Assembly (NCBI GenBank): GCA_021107755.1
Contig: JAIOSF010000003.1
Location: 38,033 to 102,032, forward strand
DNA length: 64,000 bases
Direction of reading: 5' to 3'
Origin: Arcobacteraceae bacterium
GTDB lineage: Bacteria > Campylobacterota > Campylobacteria > Campylobacterales > Arcobacteraceae
Of this stretch, positions 9,480-18,838 are shown piece by piece. The notes beneath the pieces are model-generated. The model was not told the origin of the DNA, did no database searches, and saw only the letters and a list, made by a program, of their open reading frames with translations. The position numbers and the translations under genes are program-made. How positions within the stretch are numbered: position 1 is the first letter of the stretch; every line of letters begins with the position of its first letter.

Positions 9480-10162
9480 AAAATATGATTGATGGTTTAA
9501 AATATGGTATCTCCTACTTTTCAATACTCCCTATAAAAGTTGGGAAATTTGAAGCCAACAAAGAGTTTTATAGAGGTGTGATATATAGTTTGCCTCTTGT
9601 TGGAGTACTAATATCGCTTATACTTATTGTTCTTTTTTTACTACTTCCATTTCCACTTTTATATAAAGCGATATTTTGTTCTATTCTCTATCTTTTTTTA
9701 TATGGGTTTATTCATCTTGAAGCAGTTGCTGATACAATAGATGGTTACTTCGCAAGTTTATCCAATAAAGATGTACATAATGTAATGAAAGAGCCACAAA
9801 TTGGGGCTATTGGGGCTATTGGAACTTTTTGTTTCATACTGTTAAAACTATTAGCTCTTTCATATCTTTTCTATTATGAACACTATATTTTTATAGCATT
9901 AGCCCTTTTTTTAAGTAGAAGTTCACTCTTTTTTGCTTTGGATTTAGAGTATCATGAAAGCAGCCACTTTATCAATAGTTTAAAAGAGTCATTTCAAACT
10001 CCAAAAACTATACGACTTCTATTTTTACCTTTTAATATCTTAACAAAAATTATACTTAACACACTCAAAAAACATCTAGGCTTTTTAAATGGAGATACTC
10101 TAGGCTTTACTATAGAACTTCAAGAGATAGTTTTACTTAATATTGCTATTTTGTTTTGCTAA
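9476..10162 (+). CDS. cobS: Adenosylcobinamide-GDP ribazoletransferase (cobalamin synthase)
   Basis: An integral membrane protein of 228 residues with about five to six hydrophobic helices. The family's acidic metal site is visible in HLEAVADTIDGYFAS, followed by MKEPQIGAIGAIGTF. CobS joins the activated lower ligand to adenosylcobinamide-GDP at the inner membrane, completing the cofactor. It overlaps cobU by four bases. Its last codons overlap the end of a decayed histidine-kinase remnant on the opposite strand. Confidence 0.92.
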   Translation: MKNMIDGLKYGISYFSILPIKVGKFEANKEFYRGVIYSLPLVGVLISLILIVLFLLLPFPLLYKAIFCSILYLFLYGFIHLEAVADTIDGYFASLSNKDVHNVMKEPQIGAIGAIGTFCFILLKLLALSYLFYYEHYIFIALALFLSRSSLFFALDLEYHESSHFINSLKESFQTPKTIRLLFLPFNILTKIILNTLKKHLGFLNGDTLGFTIELQEIVLLNIAILFC

Positions 10163-10316
10163 ATATTATTCTAAAAATATTTTGATTGTTTTTATAACTA
10201 TATTCCAAAGTAGAATTATGATGTTCTAATACTCTTTTTACTATATTTAATCCTAAACCATACCCTTTTATATTTCTACTGTTATTATATTGTGTGAAAG
10301 TAAGATTTTTATCAAG
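10146..10316 (-). pseudogene. Remnant of a histidine kinase C-terminus
   Basis: Reading the minus strand gives NLTFTQYNNSRNIKGYGLG followed by LNIVKRVLEHHN, the G2-box end of a HATPase_c domain, then a tail and a stop at 10146. Only about 55 codons survive, with no DHp or N-box upstream in frame. It is therefore a truncated fragment of a sensor kinase. It is joined directly to a decayed cytochrome fragment, which suggests that the genes once between them were deleted. Confidence 0.72.
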
Positions 10317-10558
10317 TTTTTAACAGTAGTACCTAAATCAATATTATAACAACTAGTACAAGATACTTTTTCATCTTTTTTCTCTATAATGTGAAGTTGT
10401 AAATATTTTTTCACCCTCTTTTATACTAAAGTCCACAAAACCACTATTTTCTTTTTTTACCTCTTTTTTTAGATTATTATATAGTTGCATTAAAGTGTGC
10501 CCCAAATATATTATTTGTAAAAACTAACATTATACTTATAGCTATTTTAATCTTTCAT
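10317..10558 (-). pseudogene. Remnant of a c-type cytochrome (DUF1924/SHP-like)
   Basis: The minus strand carries a broken reading frame. ATG at 10558 is followed after a one-base shift by a signal-peptide-like stretch (KIAISIMLVFTNNIFGA). After further stops and shifts come GFVDFSIKEGEKIFTTSHY and KDEKVSCTSCYNIDLG. The order resembles SHP/DUF1924 cytochromes, which have GE-x-x-F before a CxxCH haem site. Here the haem His codon is Tyr (CTSCY). At least two frameshifts and an in-frame stop mean it is not functional. The downstream half of the gene is missing. Confidence 0.62.
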
Positions 10559-10814
10559 TTTTAGTATTCTAACTTTACTATTAATTTGTAAAATAAAATA
10601 ATACATCTCTTTATAATTTCTTTACAATTAAAGCTAATTTAAAAATATAATATAGTAAACTTAAAGAATTTTTTCTTATAAATAGGTATAAGATAGGTAT
10701 ATTCTATACATCATAAGTTGTTAAGCAATATAAAATAATGAATTATACAATGAAATTAGCAGGTAGTTAATAACAAAATTGTATTGTCATAATTACATTA
10801 TAAAAAGGTCATTA

Positions 10815-12857
10815 ATGATTCCAAAAGATTTAATCAATTTAAAATCACAAGAAGCATTACAATTTATAGTTGATGGAATTGATGCTATTATTTATATAAT
10901 CGATATAGAAAACTACGAAATATTATATGCAAATAAACACTGTTTAGAACAATTTGGATCTATAGTTGGAAAAACTTGCTATAGTGTTTTACAAAAAGAT
11001 AAAAAACAACCTTGTGATTACTGTGATCTTTTAGATAATAAATACCCTAAAGAGGTAGGTTCAACTTATAAATGGGAACATCAAAATACTTTAAACAATA
11101 AACACTATATTTTTAGTGATAAAATAACTCTCATAAATGATAGAAAAGTCAAAGTTCAAATTGGAATAAATATCACTAAACAAAAAGAGTTAGAAACAAA
11201 AATTCTCGAACAAAAAACTAAAAACATAGAAACATTTGAAGCTTTATCAAACTCTACAATAGAGGGATTAATCATTTATGATGAAAATAAAAAATGTATT
11301 AGCACAAATAGTGTAGCACCTGAACTATTTGGGTACAAAGCTCAAGAGATGATAGGAAAAAATGCTTTTGAATTTATAGCATATGAATCGATAAATCATA
11401 TAAAAAATGTAATAAATAATCAAAACCAAGAACCTTATGAATCTATCATGTTGAGAAAAGATGGTTCAAAATTTCCTGCAATATTAAGAGGAAGAGATAT
11501 TCAACTTGAAGGTAAAAACATAAGAGTTTCTGCTGTAATGGATATAACTAAAATAAAAGAGAAAGAGGAAGAGATATTACAACTTGCTTATTTTGATTCA
11601 TTAACAACTCTTCCCAATAGAACTTTGTTAGAAGATAGAGCAAGTAGGCTTATAAATAAAAACAATAGAAATAAAAACTACGGTGCTTTAATGTTTATAG
11701 ATTTAGACAATTTTAAAAATATCAATGATACAAAAGGGCATATTGTAGGAGATAAAATCTTAGTTGAGTGTGCAAAAAACCTTTCTAAAACAATAAGAAA
11801 ATATGATACTGTAGCCAGATTTGGTGGAGATGAATTTGTTGTACTTATTGATACCCAACATGTTGATAAAAACTCTGCTGTAAAAAGCATAAGAACTGTT
11901 GCAAATAATATTTTAAGACGAATATCACAACCATTAACTATAAAAAATGTAGAGTATCAGTTGACTGCTAGTATAGGTATATCAATTTTTAATGACAATA
12001 TTACTTTTGATGAACTAATGAAACGAGCAGATAGTGCTATGTACCATTCAAAAGATAAAGGGAAAAACAGTTTTAGCTTTTTTGACCCTAAGCTTCAAAA
12101 AGAGATAGAAAGAAAAACAATTATTGCAGAAAAACTAAGGGGTGCAATAAAAAATAACAAAATAAAAATACACTATCAAAAACAGCTTAACCAAAATCAA
12201 AAAGTAGTTGGGGTAGAAGCACTTTTAAGATGGACTGACAAAACACTAGGATATGTAAGTCCTGTTGAATTTATAGCAATTGCAGAAGAAAGTGATCTTA
12301 TTTTAAAACTAGGAAATTATGTTATAGAAGAATCTATAAAACTTATTAGTAGTTGGGAAAAAGATAAAATAAAAAAAGATTGGAAAATCTCTATAAATAT
12401 CAGTATCAAACAATTTGAAAAAGATAATTTTGCTAAAATAATTGAAAAACATATATACCAATATAATATAGTACCAAATAAACTACGACTAGAATTTACA
12501 GAAAGCTTACTTTTAAAAAATACAGAAAAAACTCTCGAAAAAATTAATTATCTTAAAAAATTAGGGTTGACATTTTCTATTGATGATTTTGGTACTGGTT
12601 ATTCTTCATTATCATACTTAAAAAAACTTCCAATAGATGAACTAAAAATTGATAAATCATTTATAGATGATATCTTAACAGATGAAAATGATGAGACAAT
12701 TGTACTAGCAATACTTGAGATTGGTAATAAATTTGGTTTTGAGGTTATAGCTGAAGGCGTTGAAACAAAAGAGATGTATGAAAAACTTTTAACTTTAGGT
12801 TGTAAATATTTCCAAGGCTACTATTTTGCTAAGCCCATTCCAGAAAAAGAACTCTAA
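10815..12857 (+). CDS. PAS-GGDEF-EAL cyclic-di-GMP protein
   Basis: A 680-residue cytoplasmic protein. Two PAS-like regions (about 20-120 and 150-250) precede a GGDEF domain with intact RFGGDEF (near residue 336) and an EAL domain with EALLRW (near 467), DDFGTGYSSL and AEGVET. Both c-di-GMP synthesis and hydrolysis motifs are intact, so net activity cannot be predicted. An early Cys cluster (CDYC) in the first PAS might bind a cofactor. ATG 10815 is chosen because AAGG precedes it; an upstream ATG at 10779 lacks one. The gene sits inside the cobalamin cluster without an obvious functional link. Confidence 0.9.
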   Translation: MIPKDLINLKSQEALQFIVDGIDAIIYIIDIENYEILYANKHCLEQFGSIVGKTCYSVLQKDKKQPCDYCDLLDNKYPKEVGSTYKWEHQNTLNNKHYIFSDKITLINDRKVKVQIGINITKQKELETKILEQKTKNIETFEALSNSTIEGLIIYDENKKCISTNSVAPELFGYKAQEMIGKNAFEFIAYESINHIKNVINNQNQEPYESIMLRKDGSKFPAILRGRDIQLEGKNIRVSAVMDITKIKEKEEEILQLAYFDSLTTLPNRTLLEDRASRLINKNNRNKNYGALMFIDLDNFKNINDTKGHIVGDKILVECAKNLSKTIRKYDTVARFGGDEFVVLIDTQHVDKNSAVKSIRTVANNILRRISQPLTIKNVEYQLTASIGISIFNDNITFDELMKRADSAMYHSKDKGKNSFSFFDPKLQKEIERKTIIAEKLRGAIKNNKIKIHYQKQLNQNQKVVGVEALLRWTDKTLGYVSPVEFIAIAEESDLILKLGNYVIEESIKLISSWEKDKIKKDWKISINISIKQFEKDNFAKIIEKHIYQYNIVPNKLRLEFTESLLLKNTEKTLEKINYLKKLGLTFSIDDFGTGYSSLSYLKKLPIDELKIDKSFIDDILTDENDETIVLAILEIGNKFGFEVIAEGVETKEMYEKLLTLGCKYFQGYYFAKPIPEKEL

Positions 12858-12943
12858 ATAGTACTTATTGATTTAAATTTATAAGTATAGTTAAACACAG
12901 AATATTGTAAACTCCTTGAAATTTTATCAGAGTTAAGGCTACA

Positions 12944-14284
12944 ATGAAAAATATCAGTATATTTGGTACAAGTTCCGATGCAGGAAAATCAACACTCACT
13001 TTTGTAATAGCTAAAATCATCCAAGAGTTAGGCTATAGTGTAGTCCCTTTTAAAGCACAAAATGTCTCAAATAACTCAAAAGTATGCGATGATAACAGTG
13101 AAATAGCAATAGCACAACACTTTCAAGCAGAAGTTCTTGGAGTTAAAACTTCTTATCATCTTAACCCTGTTTTACTCAAATCTGGTCGTGGAAACTCTGC
13201 TTCACTTATTGTTGAGGGGAAAGTAGTTCAAGATAAAGATGTACGAGAGTATTATCGAGATTTGGACTTACTAAAGCCAGCAGTGAAGAGATGTTTTAAA
13301 TATCTTGACAGCAAATATGACTGTGTCGTGTGTGAAGGTGCGGGAAGTCCTGTTGAGCTAAATCTTATGGATAAAGACCTATCAAATATCTATATAGCAA
13401 ATACCTATGATACAAAAATAATCCTTGTAGCAGATATACAAAAAGGCGGTGTATTTGCTTCTATTTGGGGTGTATATAATCTTCTTCCAGAAAAATTAAG
13501 AGCTAATGTAATAGGTGTGATTGTCAACAAGTTTCAAGGGGATATGAGTCTATTTGATGAGGGTGTGAGAATTATACAAGAGGATTTTGGTATACCAGTT
13601 CTTGGAGTATTGCCGTATATGCCATTTAACTTAGGATTTGAAGATAGCGAAAGCTTAAAGAATTTTACTCAAAACTGTAAAAATGCTACAAAAAAAGTAG
13701 CAGTTATCAACTATCCATATATGAGTAACTACAACGATTTTGAACCATTAATTGCAGATGAGAATATCTGTTTAGAGTTTATAACTTCAAATGTGGACTT
13801 AAATAAATTTGATTTAGTGATACTTCCTGGAAGTAAACTTGTGATTCAAGATTTACAATGGCTCAAAAAAAATGGTTTATTTGAACAACTGCAAACTACA
13901 AAAGTGGAACTTTTTGGTATTTGTGGTGGTTATGAGATGATGTTTGAAAACCTTAGAGATGAACTTTGTATTGAAAATACCTCACCAACAGTAGAGGTTG
14001 GACTTGGTTTTATTGATGATGATATTATATTTCAAAATGACAAAGTGCTCAAAAGAGAATTATACAGAATGTTTAAGAATGATTACGAAGGTTTTGAGAT
14101 ACACCAAGGCATTAGCAAAAAATATCCACTGTTTTTTGAGAAAGATAATATTAAAGGGACTTTTGTTCATGGGTTATTTGATGATGAAAAGTTTAAAACT
14201 TATAAGAAAAAAACAATTGATCAATTTGTACAAACTATGAAAGAGAAGTTAGATATGAATAAGATTATATCTAGTATAATATAG
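12944..14284 (+). CDS. cobQ: Cobyric acid synthase
   Basis: A 446-residue glutamine-dependent amidase that amidates side chains of adenosylcobyrinic acid diamide. The N-terminal synthetase domain has the P-loop-like GTSSDAGKS (residues 8-16). The C-terminal class I glutaminase domain has the nucleophile Cys in LFGICGGYEMM (about 328) and the His in FVHGLFDD near the end. It lies 2.8 kb after cobS, separated by pseudogene remnants and a GGDEF-EAL gene. AAGG precedes the start. Only one base separates it from the RND gene downstream. Confidence 0.93.
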   Translation: MKNISIFGTSSDAGKSTLTFVIAKIIQELGYSVVPFKAQNVSNNSKVCDDNSEIAIAQHFQAEVLGVKTSYHLNPVLLKSGRGNSASLIVEGKVVQDKDVREYYRDLDLLKPAVKRCFKYLDSKYDCVVCEGAGSPVELNLMDKDLSNIYIANTYDTKIILVADIQKGGVFASIWGVYNLLPEKLRANVIGVIVNKFQGDMSLFDEGVRIIQEDFGIPVLGVLPYMPFNLGFEDSESLKNFTQNCKNATKKVAVINYPYMSNYNDFEPLIADENICLEFITSNVDLNKFDLVILPGSKLVIQDLQWLKKNGLFEQLQTTKVELFGICGGYEMMFENLRDELCIENTSPTVEVGLGFIDDDIIFQNDKVLKRELYRMFKNDYEGFEIHQGISKKYPLFFEKDNIKGTFVHGLFDDEKFKTYKKKTIDQFVQTMKEKLDMNKIISSII

Positions 14285-14285
14285 T

Positions 14286-17200
14286 ATGATAAAATCACTA
14301 ATAAAATTTGGTTTAGAAAAACCAATCCTTAACTATATGCTTCTATTTTTTATATTTGTACTCTCAGTATTTTCATACCTTAAAATACCAAAAGAGATAT
14401 TTCCTCCATCTAATCTTGATGCTATCTCTATTACTGGAAACTATGCGGGTGCTAGTAGTGATATACTTGATTTAATGGCCGTATCAAAAATAGAAGATGA
14501 ACTAGCAAATTTAAGTGAAGCAGATACTATAACAACTGTTGTAAAAACAGGATATTTTAGTATTCGAATCGATTTAAAAGAGGGAAACAATCTTTCAAAA
14601 CTTTTAGATGATGTAAAAGATATTGTTACAAAAACTCGTTCAGATTTACCAAGTGATATGGATGAACCTATAGTAAAAGAGGTGAGTTTTTCATTTCCAC
14701 TTATTACTATTGCTGTATTTGGTGATAAATCAAATGAGGAGTTACTCCAAATTTCAGATGATATTAAATCAAAGATAAACACTCTGGGAGATTTAAGTGA
14801 TATAACTATCTGGGGAGATAGTGACAAAGAGTTACTTATAACTTTTGATGAAACAAAAATTGATGCCTTTGGATTAAATAAAAATGCCGTTATAAGTGCC
14901 ATTGCAGCTACTAGTTCTATTTTCCCTGCAGGGATTATAAAAGATAAAGGGACACACTACTATCTTAGTAGTCAAAATGGGGAAAAAGATATTCAAAAAC
15001 TTTTAAATATGATTATCAAAATTGGTGATACCTCTATTTACCTCAAAGATATTGCAACCGTAGAATATAAACTAGCTGATGTAAATACAATTTCACATTT
15101 TAATGGTCAAAAAAATATCTCAATAGGTGTCAATAAAAGTGAAACTGGAGATAGTATCGCCCTAGTTAAACAAATAAAACAGATACTAAAAGAGGAACAA
15201 AAAAACTATAGTGATATAAAATTTGACACCTATACAGACACCTCAGTATGGATAAAAAATAGACTTAATACTGTGGTGTCAAATATACTTTTTGGACTTA
15301 TACTGCTTACTATTGCCCTATTTTTCTTTATCAATGCAAGGATAGCTTTTGTAGTTGCTGTTGGTATTCCTACAAGTTTTATGATAGGACTTATTGGTGC
15401 TGAACAACTTGGATATAGTCTTAATATGCTCTCACTTCTAGGAGCACTTCTTGCCCTTGGTATGCTTGTAGATGAAGCTATTGTTGTGGGGGAAAATATC
15501 TATAGACATCTCGAGATGGGAAAAGATAAGATGAGTGCAGCTCTAGATGGTGCAGTGGAGATGTATCCTGCTGTTTTAACTGCAACTGCTACTACTGTAT
15601 TTGCATTTTTACCAATATTGCTTATGAGTGGAGAAACGGGGGTATTTATGAGAATACTTCCTATTATGATAACTATCTTACTTCTAAGTTCATTAGTGGA
15701 AGCATTTTTCTTTCTACCACTTCATGCAAAACATATACTTCAAGTAAATCATAGTGAAAAAAAATCAGAAACTATCTGGGAGTGGAACAAAAGCCTTTAT
15801 AAAACTATCTTAGATTTTGTGTTAAAGTGGAAATATCTTTCCCCTATAATTCTTACAGTTTTTATCATCATAGCAACAATATTTTTTGCAAAAATTTTAA
15901 AGTTTGAGTTTATGCCAGAGTTTGATACAACACAAGTTTATATTAATGGGTCCGTTGGTGTAGGACATGATATCAAAGAGACTGAGCAAAAGATTTATGA
16001 ACTAGAAAAAAAGATACTTGAAAACTTTGAGTTAGGAAATGAAATAGATAGTATCAGTTCCGTTATAGGGATGAAACTAGATGGAAAACAACTCCCTCAA
16101 AATGAAGAATTCTACTTTCAAATCTTTGTAAACCTTCAAGAAAGAGCTGCTTCAAATGTATTTGATAAATATATCAATCCATATTTAAGTCCAAAATATG
16201 ATGATACAGATATGACCCGAGTTGAAGCTGCAAAAACTATCTCAAACAATATCTCAAAACTTATAAACAGTGGTGATATAAAAAAAGAGTTTGAGGATAT
16301 AAATGTTTATGTCCCAGGTGCAGGAATAGTAAAATACGATATAGAGATAAGTCTCAGTGGAGATAATGACAAAGAGTTAAGTGAGGCTATAAAAACTATC
16401 AAAACAGAACTAGAAAATATAAAAGGGGTAAAAAATATCGCCGATGATATACTTCTTGGAAACCTAGATTTGAAATTTTCTATCAATCCTTATGGGCAAT
16501 CTTTAGGGTTTAGTGAAACTGATGTTGTGAACTTACTTAAACCTTATTATTTCAAAGGGAGTTTCTCTAAAATGTATGATGATACGGGTGTGGTTGATAT
16601 AGTGTTTCAAAGTGTCAACAAAGATATCAAAAAATCTCTTGATAATTTTGAAATTATAATACCAAATAGTGACAAAAAAGTCCTTCTAAATGATATAGTA
16701 GATTTCAAAACAAAATCAAGCCTTAGTCAAATCTTCAAAGAGGATGGAGTAGCGATACAAACTATCACAGCTTCGCTAGATGGAATAACTAGTACTGAAC
16801 TCTACACACAACTAGATCCTATCTTAGATAGTTTAAAAGATAAAGTAACTATAGATATCAAAGGGGAACAAAAAGAGAACCAAAAAGTACAGATGGAGAT
16901 GGGACAAGCTTTTATCATAGCACTTATTCTTATCTTTATCTCTTTGGTATGGATGTTTGATAGTTTAGTAAAATCTCTCATCATCCTAAGTACCATCCCT
17001 CTTTCAGTTTTAGGTGTTCTGGTTGGACATTTTATCATGGGATTGAATCTTACAATGCCTGGACTTATAGGTATGGTTGGACTTGCTGGGGTTATTGTAA
17101 ATGATGGGATTATTATGATGGATTTTATCCAAAAATCTAAAAATATAGAAGAGATGAAACAATACGCACTTTTAAGACTCCGCCCTATTCTTCTTACTTC

Positions 17201-17369
17201 GCTTACAACTATTTTAGGTCTTAGTACCTTGATGTTTTTTGCTTCTGGTCAATCTTTGATATTACAACCAATGGCTGTAGCTTTAGGATTTGGGATACTT
17301 TGGGCTACGATTTTGAATTTGTATTATGTTCCTATGTTGTATAGGATTATTTATTTGAGGAAAGAGTAA
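14286..17369 (+). CDS. RND-family efflux permease
   Basis: A 1027-residue inner-membrane RND pump with the duplicated layout of 12 membrane helices and two large periplasmic loops. Helix 4 carries GMLVDEAIVVGENIYR, where AcrB has Asp-Asp, and helix 10 carries GVIVNDGIIMMDFI, where AcrB has Lys-Asn. The proton-relay residues therefore differ from AcrB, as in some other RND branches. No membrane-fusion protein or outer-membrane channel is encoded nearby, so the partners must be elsewhere or absent. It begins one base after the cobQ stop. Its last 100 bp recur in degenerate form at 21312-21423. Confidence 0.9.
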   Translation: MIKSLIKFGLEKPILNYMLLFFIFVLSVFSYLKIPKEIFPPSNLDAISITGNYAGASSDILDLMAVSKIEDELANLSEADTITTVVKTGYFSIRIDLKEGNNLSKLLDDVKDIVTKTRSDLPSDMDEPIVKEVSFSFPLITIAVFGDKSNEELLQISDDIKSKINTLGDLSDITIWGDSDKELLITFDETKIDAFGLNKNAVISAIAATSSIFPAGIIKDKGTHYYLSSQNGEKDIQKLLNMIIKIGDTSIYLKDIATVEYKLADVNTISHFNGQKNISIGVNKSETGDSIALVKQIKQILKEEQKNYSDIKFDTYTDTSVWIKNRLNTVVSNILFGLILLTIALFFFINARIAFVVAVGIPTSFMIGLIGAEQLGYSLNMLSLLGALLALGMLVDEAIVVGENIYRHLEMGKDKMSAALDGAVEMYPAVLTATATTVFAFLPILLMSGETGVFMRILPIMITILLLSSLVEAFFFLPLHAKHILQVNHSEKKSETIWEWNKSLYKTILDFVLKWKYLSPIILTVFIIIATIFFAKILKFEFMPEFDTTQVYINGSVGVGHDIKETEQKIYELEKKILENFELGNEIDSISSVIGMKLDGKQLPQNEEFYFQIFVNLQERAASNVFDKYINPYLSPKYDDTDMTRVEAAKTISNNISKLINSGDIKKEFEDINVYVPGAGIVKYDIEISLSGDNDKELSEAIKTIKTELENIKGVKNIADDILLGNLDLKFSINPYGQSLGFSETDVVNLLKPYYFKGSFSKMYDDTGVVDIVFQSVNKDIKKSLDNFEIIIPNSDKKVLLNDIVDFKTKSSLSQIFKEDGVAIQTITASLDGITSTELYTQLDPILDSLKDKVTIDIKGEQKENQKVQMEMGQAFIIALILIFISLVWMFDSLVKSLIILSTIPLSVLGVLVGHFIMGLNLTMPGLIGMVGLAGVIVNDGIIMMDFIQKSKNIEEMKQYALLRLRPILLTSLTTILGLSTLMFFASGQSLILQPMAVALGFGILWATILNLYYVPMLYRIIYLRKE

Positions 17370-17390
17370 AGAGTATTTACCAAATTTATA

Positions 17391-17419
17391 ATGTAAAGTT
17401 AGTCTGTATAACTTTACAT
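17391..17419. terminator. Bidirectional hairpin between convergent RND and peroxidase genes
   Basis: An 11-bp perfect stem (ATGTAAAGTTA with TAACTTTACAT) has a seven-base loop and lies between the two convergent stops. There is no strong T-run on either side. Its position and symmetry fit a shared terminator. Confidence 0.6.
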
Positions 17420-17439
17420 ATTTAGAACTATTAACCTTA

Positions 17440-18708
17440 TTATTTATTTGATATATCTATAAGTTGCCCATTAACTGCTTTTAAAAACTTTACAATTTTT
17501 TCAATCTCCTCATCAGTTAAATTTTTTCTCGCCTGATGTGTCCCCATCATTTTTATAGCATCTTCTATTTTTTCAACACTTCCATTATGAAAGTATGGAG
17601 CAGTGCTTACTACATTTCGTAAAAGTGGTACTCTAAAATGTTTTAAATGTTTTTCATCTCCTAAAAAGCCACCTTTATTTTCAAATGGAAATGAAATAGT
17701 TGATAATAAGTTTCTATTAATCCTATTTGTTTTTTTATCATGACAATGTATACATCCTTTTGTAGTCATCACTTTATATACTTCATCTTTGTTATATAAG
17801 TTAAAAAAACCTTTTTCTAGCAGTTCTAAGTTTTTTGTCCCAAAAGCTGATAATAAATAATTATATCTTTTTTTATCATCATTAAATTTTATTTGAAAAT
17901 ATTTTCTATCTTCATTTAGTGTTTCTAAAAATTGTTCATATAGCTTTTTTAATTCATTAATTGATTGTATATCACTCATACTCCAGATAGGATGATAAGA
18001 AAGTGGAAATTTTCTAAGTTTTTGACCACCTAGTGCAATACCATTGTGACAGCCTACACAACTTTTTGTAATAAATAATTTTAAACCTTCTTTTTCTTCT
18101 TTATTTAATGCAGTTAAATCACCTTCAAGAAACTCATCATATCGACTTCTTGTCACTAAAGTTTTTTCATACTCGCCTATTGCTTCAGTGATTTTATCAA
18201 ATGTAATTTTATTACTCTCAAAAGCATTTAAAAACATTTGATTATATTCACTATTTTGTTTTACCCTTTCCTCTGCAAGTTTTGGAGTAATAGACATCTC
18301 AAAAGTTGCTTGAAGAGGACCTTGAGCTTGATCTTTTAATGTATGGCTTGAACCATTCCAAAATAGATGCTTTGAAAATGCTGTATTTAACACAGTTGGT
18401 GAATTTAGATGAGATGGATTTTTTTGATTTTTATGACCAATTGCTGTAGGTATCCCATCTGCTCCACCTTTTTTGAAGTCATGACAAGATGCACAGCTAA
18501 TATCTTTATTTAATGATAAATTTTTATCAAAAAAAAGTTTTTTACCTAGTGTAATTTTTTCTTTAGAAGTTATTTTCACAATATTCTTTAAAGTTATTAA
18601 ATTATTCGGTGCTGGTTTTAATCCATAACTATAAGCTTGAATCAATAACTTCTCATCCTCATTGGCGTATAGATTTACTACCATTAATATTATTAGAAAA
18701 TATTTCAT
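17440..18708 (-). CDS. Cytochrome c peroxidase/MauG-type protein with three haem motifs
   Basis: A 422-residue periplasmic protein with a short signal peptide (MKYFLIILMVVNLYA). It has three CxxCH sites: CASCH (72-76), CVGCH (217-221) and CIHCH (319-323). Classical bacterial di-haem peroxidases have two; the first two here match those. The third lies in an extra segment of about 100 residues before the conserved FRVPLLRNVVSTAPYFHNG. The expected role is periplasmic peroxide reduction or a MauG-like oxidation fed by cytochrome c. It is divergent from a dihaem cytochrome gene with a CRP-like operator between them. Confidence 0.87.
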   Translation of the reverse strand: MKYFLIILMVVNLYANEDEKLLIQAYSYGLKPAPNNLITLKNIVKITSKEKITLGKKLFFDKNLSLNKDISCASCHDFKKGGADGIPTAIGHKNQKNPSHLNSPTVLNTAFSKHLFWNGSSHTLKDQAQGPLQATFEMSITPKLAEERVKQNSEYNQMFLNAFESNKITFDKITEAIGEYEKTLVTRSRYDEFLEGDLTALNKEEKEGLKLFITKSCVGCHNGIALGGQKLRKFPLSYHPIWSMSDIQSINELKKLYEQFLETLNEDRKYFQIKFNDDKKRYNYLLSAFGTKNLELLEKGFFNLYNKDEVYKVMTTKGCIHCHDKKTNRINRNLLSTISFPFENKGGFLGDEKHLKHFRVPLLRNVVSTAPYFHNGSVEKIEDAIKMMGTHQARKNLTDEEIEKIVKFLKAVNGQLIDISNK

Positions 18709-18758
18709 ATTTTTCTCCTCATTTTTATACAGAAATCATAGTAAATATTGATTTTTTC

Positions 18759-18780
18759 TTATGTGATTTGGCTCACATAA
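18759..18780. promoter_or_regulatory. CRP-type operator between peroxidase and cytochrome genes
   Basis: TTATGTGA-N6-TCACATAA is a perfect 8+8 inverted repeat with the exact TGTGA-N6-TCACA core of the CRP class. It lies 50 bp upstream of the peroxidase start and 58 bp upstream of the divergent cytochrome start, so one site could serve both promoters. The Crp-family protein at 20022-20639 is the likely binder. Confidence 0.75.
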
Positions 18781-18838
18781 ATAATTTATAGATACAAGTA
18801 TATTTCTATATAGATTTTATAATAGAGGAGAAAATAGT

